The notes below the pieces were generated by a model, which was not told the origin of the DNA, made no database searches, and saw nothing but the letters and a program-made list of their open reading frames with translations. From contig CAZTLP010000003.1 in NCBI GenBank assembly GCA_964614345.1, positions 1 through 64,000 on the forward strand: a stretch of 64,000 nt of DNA, given 5' to 3'. How positions within the stretch are numbered: position 1 is the first letter of the stretch; every line of letters starts with the position of its first letter. Both the position numbers and the translations under genes were made by a program. Source of the DNA: AEGEAN-183 sp964614345. Its GTDB lineage: Bacteria > Pseudomonadota > Gammaproteobacteria > Magnimaribacterales > Magnimaribacteraceae. Below, one piece after another: positions 49,702 through 57,246 of this stretch.

Positions 49702-51531
49702 TTATTTTCCTCCAGCAGCAGTTTTAGATGGACTACCTGTTAAGTGAGAGCTTATTTTTTTTGAGATGAAATTAGCTGTTATGGGCTGACCATCAAAACA
49801 TAAAACTGAAACTAGTTTATCTGGAATAATTCCCCCTTCAGCCATAATCAGTGTTCGCATCTGACCATCTCTATTTTGTTCAACTATAAAAAGCAAATCA
49901 TGGTCTTCTATAAATTCCCACACTTCTAAGTTAAAAGGGAAAGATCTTAGTCTCATGGCATCTAGAATTACTCCTTCATCATGCAGTGAGTCGAGAGCTT
50001 CTTGCATGGAAGCTTCAGTACTTCCGTAGTAAATGACTCCTATAGAGCTAGTGTTCGTTTCCTGTTTGAAAATAGGATTTGGGACTAATTCTGCAGCAGT
50101 TTGATATTTTTTAAGCAAACGAGATAAGTTTCTAGCATTCACAACCCCGTCTTCTGTATATACAGCATACTCGTCGTGCGAAGTCCCTCTTGTAAAATAG
50201 GCACCTTTCTCGGGGTGGGCTCCAGGATATGTTCTATAAGGTATTCCATCTCCATCCACATCCAAATATCTACCAAAATTCTCTATTTCTTCTAGATCTT
50301 TAGCATGCAAAACTTTGCCTCTATCAAATGATTTAGAGTCATCCCACTTGAATTCTGGACAGGTCCAATCATTCATTCCTAGATCTAAGTCTGAAAGAAC
50401 AAAAACAGGTGTTTGTATTCTGTCTGCAAGATCAAATGCCTCAGCTGCAAACTCAAAACATTCTGTTGGATTTGAAGGAATCAGCATGACATGTTTAGTA
50501 TCGCCATGAGAAGAGTAGGCACAAGACAGAATATCAGATTGTTGAGTCCTAGTAGGCATGCCTGTAGAAGGTCCACCTCTTTGAATATCAAAAAGTACTA
50601 GAGGAATTTCTGCAAAATATGCCAAACCTATGAATTCACTCATTAAGGATATTCCAGGACCACTAGTTGCAGTAAAACCTCTTGCCCCATTCCAGTTTGC
50701 ACCTATAGCCATACCAACTGCTGCTAACTCATCTTCAGCTTGAACAATGGCATATTTATTTTTATTGGTTTCTCCTTCTACTCTTAACTTCTCGCTATAG
50801 TCTGTAAAAGCCTCAGCCAGAGAAGTTGATGGAGTTATTGGATACCAAGCACAGACTGTAGCTCCACCATAAACACACCCAAGTCCCGAAGCCTCGTTAC
50901 CTGTAGTTAGAATCATTCCTTTAGTTTTATCTGATTTTTCTATTTTAATTTCACAAATTTCTTTAAGGTTTTCTCTTGCATAGTCGTAACCAAGATTGAG
51001 TGCTTTAACATTTGGATCTATGAGTTTTTCTTTACCCTTAAACTGTTCTTTAATGAGGATTTCATAAATTTCTTTATCCATATTCAATAGATATGAAAGC
51101 GCTCCAACATACACAATATTTTTGAATAATAGCCTTTGTTTGGGGTTTGAAAATTCTTCGACACAAAGTTTTGTAAGAGGAATTTCAATTATATTTATAT
51201 CAGTTCTATTAAAGTTTCTTTTCCATGAAGAGTCATACATTAAATAACCACCGGAGTTTAATTCTTGTAGATCTTGGTTATAAGATTGAGGGTTCATAGC
51301 AACAACTATATCTACACCCTCTCTTCTACCCAGGTATCCTTTTTCACTAACCCTTACTTCAAACCAAGTAGGAAGGCCTTGGATATTGGAAGGAAAAATA
51401 TTCTTGGGACTTACAGGTATTCCAGATCTAAAAACTCCTTTAGCAAACATCTGATTAGCACTAGCAGACCCAGATCCATTTACATTTGCAAATTTAATTA
51501 CAAATTCATTTGTACTTTTAATATTATTCAT
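49702..51531 (-). CDS. korA: 2-oxoacid:ferredoxin oxidoreductase, fused gamma-alpha subunit
   Basis: 609 residues. The first 190 or so are the gamma domain (KFANVNGSGSASANQMFAKG, VDIVVAMNPQSYNQ). The alpha domain starts near residue 205 with GNEASGLGCVYGGATVCAWY and PITPSTSLAE, and has SGPGISLMSEFIGLAYFAEI. Fusion of gamma to alpha is a known arrangement of KorA-type enzymes. It pairs with korB. The start codon overlaps the stop of the upstream flavoprotein gene by 4 bp, so all three are co-translated. Confidence 0.93.
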   Translation of the reverse strand: MNNIKSTNEFVIKFANVNGSGSASANQMFAKGVFRSGIPVSPKNIFPSNIQGLPTWFEVRVSEKGYLGRREGVDIVVAMNPQSYNQDLQELNSGGYLMYDSSWKRNFNRTDINIIEIPLTKLCVEEFSNPKQRLLFKNIVYVGALSYLLNMDKEIYEILIKEQFKGKEKLIDPNVKALNLGYDYARENLKEICEIKIEKSDKTKGMILTTGNEASGLGCVYGGATVCAWYPITPSTSLAEAFTDYSEKLRVEGETNKNKYAIVQAEDELAAVGMAIGANWNGARGFTATSGPGISLMSEFIGLAYFAEIPLVLFDIQRGGPSTGMPTRTQQSDILSCAYSSHGDTKHVMLIPSNPTECFEFAAEAFDLADRIQTPVFVLSDLDLGMNDWTCPEFKWDDSKSFDRGKVLHAKDLEEIENFGRYLDVDGDGIPYRTYPGAHPEKGAYFTRGTSHDEYAVYTEDGVVNARNLSRLLKKYQTAAELVPNPIFKQETNTSSIGVIYYGSTEASMQEALDSLHDEGVILDAMRLRSFPFNLEVWEFIEDHDLLFIVEQNRDGQMRTLIMAEGGIIPDKLVSVLCFDGQPITANFISKKISSHLTGSPSKTAAGGK

Positions 51532-53546
51532 GAATAAACCTTTGCTTCTTCATAAAGATAAGTCTGCATGTCCCAAGCTCCAGTTGGGCATCTTTCAGCA
51601 CAAAGTCCGCAATGAAGGCACACGTCCTCATCCTTTACCATTACTCTCTGGGTTTGAATTAGTTTGTCCGAAACAAGTAAATCTTGATCCAAATTTAAAG
51701 CAGGTATTCTTAAATTATTTCTTAAATCTTCTTCATTAGAATTATCAATGAAATTAATACAATCTGTTGGGCATATATCTTCACAAGCATCACACTCAAT
51801 GCATAAATCTTCTGTGAACACTGTCTGAACATCACAATTGAGGCACCTTTGTGCTTCCTCAAAACCTAATTTATCGTCAAAACCTAACTCAACCTCAACT
51901 TTTAAGTCTTTTAATGAAATTGATTGATCGGCGTGGGGTACTGGGAATCTCATAGCTTGAGAGATGTCATTATCATAAGACCATTCATGTACACCCATTT
52001 TTTGACTAACAATATTGGTTGTAGGGTCAGGTCTTTTATAAAGATCTTGGTCATTGAAAAATTTATCAATAGAGATAGCAGCTTGGTGACCATGAGCTGC
52101 AGCCCAGATTATGTTTTCTGGTCCCCAAGCAGCATCTCCACCAAAAAAAACTTTAGGATGAGAAGATTGGAATGTGATTTTATCTACAACAGGCATATCC
52201 CATTCTCCAAATTCGATACCTATGTCTCTCTCGATCCAGTCAAAAGCATTATCTTGGCCGATAGCAACAAGAACATCATCGCACTCAAAGATTACTGGAT
52301 CTTCACCTATAGGAATTAAAGATCTTTTGCCACTTTCATCAAAGACAGCTTCAACCTTTTCAAACTCCATGCCTACCAGTTTCCCTTCATTTAAAAGAAA
52401 CTTTTTAGGTACATGATTTTCAAATATAGGGATATTTTCTTCCATTGCTTCTTCTATTTCCCATTCGGAAGCCTTCATCTGGTCAAATGGACTTCTTACT
52501 ACAACTTTTACATCTTCAGCTCCTAAACGCAGCGAGGACCTACAACAATCCATTGCAGTATTTCCCCCACCAAGAACCAAGACTTTTTTTCCTATAGAGT
52601 CAGTATGCTCGAAAGCGATACTTGTTAACCAATCAATACCAATATGTATATTTTTTTCAGCTTCTTGTCTTCCTTCAATATTAAGATCTTTACCCTTAGG
52701 AGCTCCTGTTCCTACAAATACTGCGTCAAAGTCCTTTTCAAGCAATGACTTCATGCTTGTTATCTCAGAATTAAACCTTGTTTCAATTCCTAAGTTTATA
52801 ATTTGATCAACTTCTTCATCTAAAACTTCAACAGGTAACCTGAAGGCAGGGATATTTGTTCTCATTAGTCCTCCTGCTTGAGGATCTTTTTCAAAAAGCA
52901 CACACTCATGGCCAAGGACCAAAAGATCTCTAGCTACGGTAAGAGAAGCTGGTCCTCCGCCAACAAGAGCTAATCTTTTTCCTGTTTTTTCTTTAGGGAT
53001 TTTTGGAAGAAGGTGGGTTATATCATCTTTGTAATCGTAAGTTACTCTTTTAAGCCTACAAATAGCTACAGGCTTTTCATGGGTTCTAGTTCTTCTGCAG
53101 GCGGGTTCACATGGTCTATCGCAAGTTCTTCCTAAAATGCCTGGGAAAACATTTGATTCCCAGTTAATCATATAAGCATTCGTGTAATTCCCTTGAGATA
53201 TTTGTCTTATGTACTCGGGAACAGGGGTGTGAGCAGGACAAGCATACTGACAATCTACAACCTTATGGTAGTACTGAGGGTTTGCGGTGTCTGTAACAGG
53301 CATAAAGTTCTGTACCTGAGTATTTTTATTTTCAGATTCATTATCTTGAAGGGGTAATTTTCTAGTGAGCTCAATTTTTTCTTTTAAGGTATCGATGACA
53401 GACCACCTTAAATCTTGAGCTTCTTCTAGATTGTGAGTTTTTAAAGACTGCCTGAGATCATATCCCAGTTGGTTTCTTAAAGTTCTTGGAACAGCTACTT
53501 TGACCCACCAAGTGTTATGTCTCTTAAAGAGATATCGAGTATCCAT
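51528..53546 (-). CDS. GltD-like FAD/NAD(P) oxidoreductase with 2x[4Fe-4S] and an integrase-arm-like N terminus
   Basis: 672 residues in an unusual domain order. Residues 1-60 (YLFKRHNTWWVKVAVPRTL, LGYDLRQSLKTHNLEEAQ) look like the DUF6538 N-terminal arm of phage-type tyrosine integrases. A polar linker (61-81) leads to a glutamate-synthase small-subunit-like module: CQYACPAHTPVPEYI, CDRPCEPACRR, FAD loop GGGPASLTVARDL and NAD(P) loop GGGNTAMDCCRS. The C terminus has CIECDACEDICP and CLHCGLCAERCP. It probably passes electrons between NAD(P)H and KorAB or ferredoxin. An internal ATG at 53303 (residue 82) could start a protein without the arm. Upstream, GGAG is 17 nt from the ATG with a palindrome between. 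Confidence 0.82.
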   Translation of the reverse strand: MDTRYLFKRHNTWWVKVAVPRTLRNQLGYDLRQSLKTHNLEEAQDLRWSVIDTLKEKIELTRKLPLQDNESENKNTQVQNFMPVTDTANPQYYHKVVDCQYACPAHTPVPEYIRQISQGNYTNAYMINWESNVFPGILGRTCDRPCEPACRRTRTHEKPVAICRLKRVTYDYKDDITHLLPKIPKEKTGKRLALVGGGPASLTVARDLLVLGHECVLFEKDPQAGGLMRTNIPAFRLPVEVLDEEVDQIINLGIETRFNSEITSMKSLLEKDFDAVFVGTGAPKGKDLNIEGRQEAEKNIHIGIDWLTSIAFEHTDSIGKKVLVLGGGNTAMDCCRSSLRLGAEDVKVVVRSPFDQMKASEWEIEEAMEENIPIFENHVPKKFLLNEGKLVGMEFEKVEAVFDESGKRSLIPIGEDPVIFECDDVLVAIGQDNAFDWIERDIGIEFGEWDMPVVDKITFQSSHPKVFFGGDAAWGPENIIWAAAHGHQAAISIDKFFNDQDLYKRPDPTTNIVSQKMGVHEWSYDNDISQAMRFPVPHADQSISLKDLKVEVELGFDDKLGFEEAQRCLNCDVQTVFTEDLCIECDACEDICPTDCINFIDNSNEEDLRNNLRIPALNLDQDLLVSDKLIQTQRVMVKDEDVCLHCGLCAERCPTGAWDMQTYLYEEAKVYS

Positions 53547-53549
53547 ACT

Positions 53550-53564
53550 GATTAAATTTTAATC
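53550..53564 (-). repeat. Palindrome between ribosome site and start of the oxidoreductase gene
   Basis: Seven-base arms GATTAAA/TTTAATC around one central base. On the minus strand they lie between GAAGGAG (53564-53570) and the ATG at 53546. Folding would bring the distant ribosome site close to the start codon; it could equally be an operator. Confidence 0.5.
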
Positions 53565-53579
53565 TCCTTCAATTAGGGC

Positions 53580-53606
53580 TGTACCTTAATTTTCCCGTAT
53601 GGTACA
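53580..53606. repeat. Inverted repeat TGTACC/GGTACA with 15-bp spacer
   Basis: Six-base perfect arms at 53580-53585 and 53601-53606 lie 34 bp upstream of the minus-strand oxidoreductase gene. The size and spacing suit a dimeric regulator. No regulator can be named. Confidence 0.4.
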
Positions 53607-53611
53607 TAAAA

Positions 53612-53641
53612 TTTCCTATAAATAAAGCTTTTTATAGGAAA
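53612..53641. repeat. Perfect 11-bp inverted repeat in the oxidoreductase/iscR gap
   Basis: TTTCCTATAAA (53612-53622) and TTTATAGGAAA (53631-53641) are exact reverse complements with an 8-nt loop. The element lies between two divergent genes, so it is not at the 3' end of either. It could be an operator, or a hairpin in the 5' leader of the minus-strand operon. Confidence 0.6.
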
Positions 53642-53712
53642 AATAATTGATTTTTTTTTTGAAAAACCCCTTTACTTTCTCATTTTTCTATATTAAAAGG
53701 TACACACATTCA

Positions 53713-53744
53713 ATTCTTGACAAAATTACTCGGAATTATAGAAT
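53713..53744 (+). promoter_or_regulatory. iscR promoter with a type 1 IscR-site match
   Basis: TTGACA (53717-53722), 16-bp spacer, TAGAAT (53739-53744). The region 53713-53737 fits the [2Fe-2S]-IscR type 1 consensus at about 19 of 25 positions, including the CTTGAC and CTCGG parts, and overlaps the -35 as in E. coli. Autorepression by IscR is therefore likely. The predicted transcript would begin only 2-3 bases before the ATG at 53754. Confidence 0.6.
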
Positions 53745-53753
53745 TGCGGCTCT

Positions 53754-54203
53754 ATGAAACTTACAACCAAGGGAAAGTATGCCGTAACAGCTTTGCTCGA
53801 CCTTTCATTAAATCAAATAGACAGAGACTTTATTTCTCTTGCAAAAATTTCAGAAAGACAAGGAATGCCAGTTTCTTACTTGGAACAATTATTCAGGAAT
53901 TTAAGAAAATCAGGGATTGTACATGCTTCCCGAGGACCAAGGGGTGGTTATAGATTAGCTAAACCCAGCACGGAAATTAATATCTCTGAAGTAGTCGCAT
54001 CTGTAGAAGACACTTTGGATGCTACTCAATGTGGAGGATCGGCTGATTGCCATTCAGGAAATAGGTGTTTGACGCACGATCTTTGGTCTGAACTAAATAG
54101 TCAGGTTGATAATTTTTTAATAAACAAGTCTTTGGAAGACGTTATAGCTAATAAGAGGGCCTCTTTCCAAAAAAAGAGTAAGGATTTAATAATTGCAGGT
54201 TGA
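53754..54203 (+). CDS. iscR: Iron-sulfur cluster regulator IscR
   Basis: 149 residues, Rrf2 family. The winged helix starts MKLTTKGKYAVTALLDL and contains GMPVSYLEQLFRNLRK and SRGPRGGYRLAK. Cluster ligands Cys93, Cys99, Cys105 and His108 match E. coli Cys92, 98, 104 and His107. Apo- and holo-forms sense cluster demand and control the isc operon. No ribosome site is visible before the ATG. Confidence 0.97.
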   Translation: MKLTTKGKYAVTALLDLSLNQIDRDFISLAKISERQGMPVSYLEQLFRNLRKSGIVHASRGPRGGYRLAKPSTEINISEVVASVEDTLDATQCGGSADCHSGNRCLTHDLWSELNSQVDNFLINKSLEDVIANKRASFQKKSKDLIIAG

Positions 54204-54204
54204 T

Positions 54205-55419
54205 ATGAAATTACCCATCTACCTTGACTATGCTTCAACTACACCTGTGGACCCTAGGGTAGTTACAAAAATGCAAGAGTGTCTTTCTTTGGAGGGGAAC
54301 TATGGCAATCCTGCTTCCAGATCACATGAATTTGGTTGGAAAGCCGAAGAAGCTGTGGAAGAAGCTAGAGCAAATGTTGCTTCTCTAGTTAATTGCGATC
54401 ATCGAGAAATAGTGTGGACCTCAGGAGCTACTGAGTCTGACAATCTAGCCATAAAAGGAGCTGCAAGGTTCTACAGAAAAAAAGGGAATCATATTATTAC
54501 TTCCAAACTAGAACATAAGGCTGTTTTGGACAGTTGCAGACAGTTAGAAAGAGAAGGCTTCGAAGTAACCTATCTAGATCCTGATGCTACAGGAATAATT
54601 CAACCAGAAGAGTTACTTAAAAATATTAAAGATGAAACTATTTTAGTTTCTTTAATGCATGTTAATAACGAAATAGGTGTGATTAATGATATTGCAAAGC
54701 TTGGGGAAATAACTAGAGAGAATGGCCTAGTGTTTCATGTTGATGCAGCTCAAAGCACAGGCAAAGTATCTATTGACTTAACTAAACTAAAGGTAGATTT
54801 GATGTCATTTTCTGCCCATAAAACTTATGGTCCAAAAGGAGTGGGAGCTCTTTTTGTAAGGAGAAAACCAAGAGTGAGACTTGAGGCTATGATTCATGGC
54901 GGAGGTCATGAACGTGGAATGAGATCAGGTACTCTACCTACACATCAAATAGTAGGAATGGGAGAGGCTTTTAGGCTGGCCGAGGAAGAAATGAGTTCAG
55001 ACAATGCTCGGATTAGTATGTTACGGGAAAAATTTTGGTTAGGACTAAAAGATATAGAGGAAGTTCATCTTAATGGCCACGAAGAAAAAAGAGCAGCAGG
55101 CTTCTTGAATGTGAGTTTTAACTTTATTGAAGGAGAATCTTTAATTATGGCTCTTAAAGATATAGCTGTTTCATCAGGATCAGCTTGCACTTCAGCTAGC
55201 TTAGAACCTTCATATGTATTAAGAGCATTAGGTTTAAAAGACGAATTGGCTCATAGCTCTATTAGGTTCGCTTTAGGTAGGTTTACAACAGAACAGGAAG
55301 TTAATTACACAATAAATCTTGTTAAAGACTCAGTAACAAAGTTAAGAGAGTTGTCTCCACTGTGGGATATGTATCAAGATGGTATTGATTTAGATAAGGT
55401 TGAGTGGGTTCAACATTAA
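54205..55419 (+). CDS. iscS: Cysteine desulfurase IscS
   Basis: 404 residues from the ATG at 54205, exactly the E. coli length; a TTG at 54193 inside iscR is an alternative. KLPIYLDYASTTPVDPR at the N terminus, the PLP-binding Lys206 in SAHKTYGPKG, and the persulfide-carrying Cys328 in SGSACTSASLEPS keep E. coli numbering. IscS delivers sulfur to IscU and to tRNA modification enzymes such as TusA. Confidence 0.97.
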   Translation: MKLPIYLDYASTTPVDPRVVTKMQECLSLEGNYGNPASRSHEFGWKAEEAVEEARANVASLVNCDHREIVWTSGATESDNLAIKGAARFYRKKGNHIITSKLEHKAVLDSCRQLEREGFEVTYLDPDATGIIQPEELLKNIKDETILVSLMHVNNEIGVINDIAKLGEITRENGLVFHVDAAQSTGKVSIDLTKLKVDLMSFSAHKTYGPKGVGALFVRRKPRVRLEAMIHGGGHERGMRSGTLPTHQIVGMGEAFRLAEEEMSSDNARISMLREKFWLGLKDIEEVHLNGHEEKRAAGFLNVSFNFIEGESLIMALKDIAVSSGSACTSASLEPSYVLRALGLKDELAHSSIRFALGRFTTEQEVNYTINLVKDSVTKLRELSPLWDMYQDGIDLDKVEWVQH

Positions 55420-55435
55420 TTAAGGAAGGTGATTT

Positions 55436-55840
55436 ATGGCTTATAGCAAGAAAGTAATAGATAAGTTTGAAAAAACTTTAAAAGAACCAGAAAAAAATAG
55501 CGTGGGAAGATGGGACCCATCAGAAGACAATATTGGTACAGGAATGGTTGGAGCTCCAGCTTGTGGTGATGTGATGAGGCTTCAAATTAAATGTGAAGCC
55601 AAAGACAATACTCATGTAATAAAAGATGTAAAATTTAAAACTTATGGCTGCGGATCTGCAATAGCTTCATCAAGTGAATTGGTTGACATGCTGAAAGGAA
55701 AAACCTTAGAAGAAGCTAAAAATATAAAGAATGTTGAAATAGCAGAAGCTTTAGACCTCCCTCCAATTAAAATTCATTGTTCTGTATTGGCTGAAGATAG
55801 CATTAAGCAAGCTGTAGAGGATTACGAAACTAAGATCTAA
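55436..55840 (+). CDS. iscU: Iron-sulfur cluster scaffold IscU
   Basis: 134 residues. Cluster ligands lie in GAPACGDVM (Cys43), YGCGSAIASSS (Cys72) and IHCSVLAE (Cys115). LPPIK at 108-112 is the motif recognised by the HscA chaperone (LPPVK in E. coli), with a conservative Val to Ile change. hscB and hscA are not in this operon, so either they lie elsewhere or another Hsp70 does the job. AAGGAAGG gives a good ribosome site. Confidence 0.97.
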   Translation: MAYSKKVIDKFEKTLKEPEKNSVGRWDPSEDNIGTGMVGAPACGDVMRLQIKCEAKDNTHVIKDVKFKTYGCGSAIASSSELVDMLKGKTLEEAKNIKNVEIAEALDLPPIKIHCSVLAEDSIKQAVEDYETKI

Positions 55841-55848
55841 GCACACCA

Positions 55849-56205
55849 ATGAGTCAGCCAAAATCTTTTGATCCTAACGGATTCTCCCTTTCAACTGCAG
55901 CAGTTAAGCACTTTAAGAAGAGTCTTTCTTTAGAGAAAGCCGTTAGAGGCATAAGATTTTCTGTTGAGGAAGCCTCTGGTTGTTCAGGTTATACCTACGC
56001 TATGGATTTTATAACCGAAATACAAGATGAAGACTTAATATTTAACTGCGAGGATTTGCAGATCTGTATTGATCCTCAATCCTTCACATATCTTAAAGGT
56101 ACAACTGTAGATTTTGTTATTGAGGGTGTTAATGAGGAGGTTAAGTTTTTAAATCCTAATGTAAAAGCTGTCTGTGGTTGTGGTGAAAGCTTTGAAATAG
56201 ATTAG
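55849..56205 (+). CDS. iscA: Iron-sulfur assembly protein IscA
   Basis: 118 residues, HesB family. Conserved Cys45 (EASGCSGYTY) and Cys109/Cys111 (AVCGCGESF) form the metal site. A-type carriers pass [4Fe-4S] clusters to targets; this window has several, including IspG, FdxA and KorAB-linked ferredoxin domains. Directly followed by fdx. Confidence 0.94.
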   Translation: MSQPKSFDPNGFSLSTAAVKHFKKSLSLEKAVRGIRFSVEEASGCSGYTYAMDFITEIQDEDLIFNCEDLQICIDPQSFTYLKGTTVDFVIEGVNEEVKFLNPNVKAVCGCGESFEID

Positions 56206-56227
56206 TTATCTTTTTTTAAGCCTAAAA

Positions 56228-56566
56228 ATGACAAAAGTAAAGCTGTATCCTCACGAAGAAATATGTCCTGAGGGAATCGAATTAGAAATCTCTCCAGGTG
56301 AGTATCTCTGTGAAAAGCTTTTAGATAATGGAATTCCTGTAGAACATGCTTGCGAACTTTCTTGCGCCTGTACAACTTGTCATGTTGTTGTAAGAAAAGG
56401 TTTTAATTCTTTAGCAGAGGCGTCTGATTCAGAAGAAGACATGTTAGATAAGGCTTGGGGTCTTGAACCAGAATCAAGGTTAAGTTGTCAAATAGTAGTC
56501 GGTGAAGAAGATTTAGAAGTTGAATTACCAAAATATACTATCAATATGGTTTCTGAAACTAACTGA
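56228..56566 (+). CDS. fdx: ISC-type [2Fe-2S] ferredoxin
   Basis: 112 residues. The cysteine pattern in VEHACELSCACTTCHVVV plus RLSCQIVV downstream matches adrenodoxin-like Fdx of the isc operon (E. coli Cys42, 48, 51, 87). It supplies electrons during cluster assembly on IscU. In E. coli hscB and hscA precede it; here iscA does. Confidence 0.96.
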   Translation: MTKVKLYPHEEICPEGIELEISPGEYLCEKLLDNGIPVEHACELSCACTTCHVVVRKGFNSLAEASDSEEDMLDKAWGLEPESRLSCQIVVGEEDLEVELPKYTINMVSETN

Positions 56567-56573
56567 GTTTTTT

Positions 56574-56768
56574 ATGAAATGGATAGATATTAATGATATA
56601 GCCATTGAATTATCAGAAAAATTTTCCGATGTTGATCCTAGGTATATTCTTTTTACTGATCTACACAAATGGGTTACAGAATTAGATGATTTTGATGATG
56701 AGCTAAATAGGTCAAATGAGAAAATCCTAGAGGCTATTCAAATGGCTTGGATAGAAGAAGTTGATTAA
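56574..56768 (+). CDS. iscX: IscX (YfhJ) iron-sulfur assembly adaptor
   Basis: 64 residues from the ATG at 56574; the frame is open further upstream inside fdx, but the family begins with MKWIDINDIAIEL. VDPRYILFTDLHKWVTELDDF and NEKILEAIQMAWIEE match E. coli IscX (66 residues). It is an acidic protein that binds IscS and modulates its activity. Last isc gene; the ndk promoter overlaps its end. Confidence 0.94.
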   Translation: MKWIDINDIAIELSEKFSDVDPRYILFTDLHKWVTELDDFDDELNRSNEKILEAIQMAWIEEVD

Positions 56769-56794
56769 CTATTTATCCACTTAATAAGTATAAT
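56765..56794 (+). promoter_or_regulatory. ndk promoter
   Basis: TTAACT (56765-56770), 18-bp spacer, TATAAT (56789-56794), then a GCCGCGC discriminator. The -35 overlaps the iscX stop. The GC-rich discriminator resembles those before tRNA-Lys and rpsF. Confidence 0.55.
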
Positions 56795-56827
56795 GCCGCG
56801 CTTAACCCGTTTTCTAAAAGAAAATAG

Positions 56828-57232
56828 ATGCAAAATACATTATCAATTATTAAACCTGATGCAGTAAAGAAGGGATATGCTGGACAAATTTGTGCCAGGA
56901 TTGAAGACTCTGGTTTAGAGATTGTGCTGAAGAAAGAGTTGTTACTAACACGGAGTCAGGCTGAAGGTTTTTATGCTGAACATAAGGGAAAACCTTTTTT
57001 TGAAGCATTAATTAATTTTATGACTTCTGGTCCAGTACAGGTTCAAGTTTTGGAAGGTGAAGAAGCTATAACAAGATATCGTTCTTTGATGGGTAGTACA
57101 AATCCAAAGGAGGCTGATCCTGGAACATTAAGATATGATTTCGCAGAATCTATTGATGCTAATGCAGTTCATGGTTCAGATTCATTAGAATCAGCAGCAA
57201 GGGAGGTTGCCTACTTTTTTCCAGAATATTAA
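56828..57232 (+). CDS. ndk: Nucleoside diphosphate kinase
   Basis: 134 residues, short bacterial form. NTLSIIKPDAVKKGYAG, the RSLMGSTNPKEADPGTLR segment and the catalytic His in ANAVHGSDSLESA identify Ndk. It balances nucleoside triphosphates. In E. coli rlmN and (in relatives) pilF follow before rodZ; here rodZ follows after 14 bp. Confidence 0.98.
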   Translation: MQNTLSIIKPDAVKKGYAGQICARIEDSGLEIVLKKELLLTRSQAEGFYAEHKGKPFFEALINFMTSGPVQVQVLEGEEAITRYRSLMGSTNPKEADPGTLRYDFAESIDANAVHGSDSLESAAREVAYFFPEY

Positions 57233-57246
57233 GTAGAGAGCGACCA

